Assembly: GCA_009702305.1 (NCBI GenBank)
Contig: WLIH01000109.1
Coordinates: forward strand, 1-7,675
DNA length: 7,675 bases
DNA from: Actinomycetota bacterium
GTDB lineage: Bacteria > Actinomycetota > Actinomycetes > Propionibacteriales > Nocardioidaceae
Reading direction: 5' to 3'
Shown here: in pieces, positions 6,377 to 7,675 of the stretch
How the letters are laid out: the number at the start of each line of letters is the position of its first letter
Numbering within the stretch: the stretch's first letter is position 1
Position numbers and translations under genes: made by a program
The notes under the pieces: model-generated
What the model saw: the letters and a program-made list of their open reading frames with translations, nothing else
Told to the model about the DNA's origin: nothing
Databases searched by the model: none

Positions 6377-7087
6377 ATGGAGCTCACCCGACCGGACGGA
6401 TCCCCGCTGCGCGTGCTCGTCGTCGACGACGAGGTCAACATCGCGGAGCTGATCTCGATGGCGCTGCGCTACGAGGGCTGGCAGGTCGAGACCGCCCACA
6501 CCGGCACCAAGGCGGTGCAGGCGGCCAAGGACTTCAAGCCCGACGCGGTCGTGCTCGACATGATGCTCCCGGACTTCGACGGCCTGGAGGTGCTGCGCCG
6601 CATGCGGGGCACCGATCCCGACGTGCCCGTGGTGTTCCTGACCGCCCGCGACGCCGTCGAGGACCGCGTCGCCGGGCTCACCGCCGGAGGCGACGACTAC
6701 GTGACCAAGCCGTTCTCCCTGGAAGAGGTCGTCGCCCGGCTGCGCGGGCTGATGCGCCGAGCAGGGGCACAGCAGGCCCAGGAGTCGTCGATCCTCAGCG
6801 TCGGCGACCTCACCCTCGACGAGGACAGCCACGAGGTGCATCGCGCCGGCAGCGAGATCAGCCTGACCGCCACGGAGTTCGAGCTGCTGCGCTTCCTGAT
6901 GCGCAACCCGCGCCGGGTGCTCAGCAAGGCCCAGATCCTCGACCGGGTCTGGAACTACGACTTCGGCGGCCAGGCCAACGTCGTCGAGCTCTATATCTCC
7001 TACCTGCGCAAGAAGATCGACCTCGGCCGCGAGCCGATGATCCACACACTGCGCGGCTCGGGCTACGTCCTCAAGCCGGCGACGTGA
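6377..7087 (+). CDS. OmpR/PhoP-family two-component response regulator
   Basis: This 236-residue regulator has an N-terminal receiver domain (about 12-125) and a C-terminal winged-helix DNA-binding domain (about 138-233). Receiver landmarks are the acidic cluster D17-D18-E19, phosphoacceptor D61 (VVLDMMLPDFDG), T89 (FLTARD), Y108, and K111 in the VTKPFS motif. The output domain carries LTATEFELLRFLM (163-175), the recognition-helix region NVVELYISYLRKKID (201-215), and the wing RGSGYVL (226-232). Wording such as GGDDYVTKPFSLEEVVARLR and VWNYDFGGQANVVE closely resembles mycobacterial PhoP and its actinobacterial relatives, but paralogues are numerous, so I give no symbol. The ATG at 6377 was chosen because the receiver begins ten residues later and the upstream extension of the frame is not protein-like. 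It overlaps the kinase gene by 4 bp. A PhoP-like direct repeat upstream suggests autoregulation. Confidence 0.95.
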   Translation: MELTRPDGSPLRVLVVDDEVNIAELISMALRYEGWQVETAHTGTKAVQAAKDFKPDAVVLDMMLPDFDGLEVLRRMRGTDPDVPVVFLTARDAVEDRVAGLTAGGDDYVTKPFSLEEVVARLRGLMRRAGAQQAQESSILSVGDLTLDEDSHEVHRAGSEISLTATEFELLRFLMRNPRRVLSKAQILDRVWNYDFGGQANVVELYISYLRKKIDLGREPMIHTLRGSGYVLKPAT

Positions 7088-7675
7088 GGCGCAGGTTCGC
7101 CTCGCTCACCTCGCGCCTGGTCCTGACGGCGGTCGCGCTGGTGGTCGTCGTCGCCCTGCTCATCGGGGCGGCGACTGCGCTGGCCATGCGCTCCTACCTG
7201 ACCTCGCGCCTCGATGCGGAGGTCTCGCAGGCCGTACGCCGGGCGGCGTTCATCGACGGACCGGGCGGTCCCGGAGGGCCGGGCGGCGGACCGCTGGTCG
7301 TCGACCGGGACGACGACGGTGACACGGACGTCGGCTACGACCTGCGGCAGCAGTCGGGCACCCTCGTCGCCGAGCTCGACGGGGACTCGCCCTCCGGCAT
7401 CGTGCTGACCGAGGAGGCCGGCGCGGCGCGTCCGCTCTCCGATGCCGCCCTGGACGCGCTCGCACAGCTGCCGTCCGACGGCGAGGTGCGGGGCGTGGTG
7501 CTGCCGTCCTTCGGCAGCTTCCGGGTCGCCGCGACCGAGGGTGCCGACGGAGTGGTCCGCGTCAACGGCCTCCCGACGACCGACGTCGACGACGCGGTCG
7601 GCTCGCTCGTGCGGGTCGAGCTGCTGCTCGCCCTGCTCGGCGTGCTCGTCTCGGCTGCAGCCGGCACCGTCGTCG
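7084..7675 (+). CDS. Sensor histidine kinase of the two-component pair (partial, N-terminal 197 residues)
   Basis: The GTG start overlaps the regulator's stop in a GTGA junction (7084-7087), indicating translational coupling. Only the sensor part is present: a basic N-terminus, membrane segment 1 (about 13-35), an extracytoplasmic loop (about 36-175) and the start of membrane segment 2 (from about 178). HAMP, HisKA and ATPase domains would lie beyond the window, so the kinase call rests on topology, on its place directly after a response regulator, and on resemblance to PhoR-type N-termini (LTSRLDAEV after segment 1, TDVDDAVGSLVRVELLLALL before segment 2). The loop holds a Gly/Pro linker (59-70, GPGGPGGPGGGP) followed by an acidic stretch with Asp at 74, 76, 78, 80 and 82 and Gly79, a pattern like Ca2+-binding DxDxDG loops. 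The ligand is unknown. Confidence 0.88.
   Translation, partial: MRRRFASLTSRLVLTAVALVVVVALLIGAATALAMRSYLTSRLDAEVSQAVRRAAFIDGPGGPGGPGGGPLVVDRDDDGDTDVGYDLRQQSGTLVAELDGDSPSGIVLTEEAGAARPLSDAALDALAQLPSDGEVRGVVLPSFGSFRVAATEGADGVVRVNGLPTTDVDDAVGSLVRVELLLALLGVLVSAAAGTVV

Noticed and set aside
3367..6441. 1024-codon minus-strand open frame
   Set aside because: Antisense to three plus-strand genes with good family or signal-peptide evidence. Its translation is low-complexity, as expected opposite GC-rich codons.
7250..7667. Minus-strand open frames opposite the sensor kinase
   Set aside because: Ser/Arg-rich shadows of the kinase gene, which is supported by the 4-bp overlap with the regulator and by its membrane topology.

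Overview
The window is a GC-rich actinobacterial chromosomal segment. Long overlapping open frames on both strands, GTG starts, starts without a Shine-Dalgarno sequence, a KstD-type flavoprotein and a mycobacterial-PhoP-like response regulator together suggest a Nocardioides-like member of the Actinomycetia. The genus is an inference. No tRNA, rRNA, CRISPR array, insertion sequence or phage gene is visible.

Layout: (1) 1-916, minus strand, N-terminal part of an HrpA-type DEAH-box RNA helicase that runs off the left edge. (2) 1001-3445, plus strand, divergent from hrpA across 84 bp: an 814-residue fusion of a class III nucleotide cyclase domain, a STAND-type P-loop ATPase and TPR-like helices. 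(3) 3446-3555, a short regulatory gap with a promoter-like sequence overlapped by an inverted repeat, then 3556-5094, a 512-residue FAD-dependent 3-ketosteroid Δ1-dehydrogenase-like enzyme. (4) 5096-5160, five tandem 13-bp units starting right behind the enzyme's stop codon, followed by an 18-bp motif at 5162-5179. (5) 5218-6111, an unrecognised secreted protein. (6) 6112-6376, a 265-bp intergenic region with a second copy of the 18-bp motif, a strong 16-bp hairpin, and a direct repeat resembling the mycobacterial PhoP box. (7) 6377-7087 and 7084-7675, an overlapping two-component pair: an OmpR/PhoP-class response regulator and the start of its sensor kinase, cut by the right edge.

The genes do not form one pathway. 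The only clear functional unit is the two-component operon, whose PhoP-like box suggests autoregulation. The cyclase-STAND protein, the dehydrogenase and the secreted protein look like separate transcription units. The most distinctive material is intergenic: the 13-bp G-rich tandem repeat, the paired 18-bp motifs with a DosR-like GGAC-N4-GTCC core, and the motif-to-hairpin interval at 6132-6309, which could encode a small RNA.
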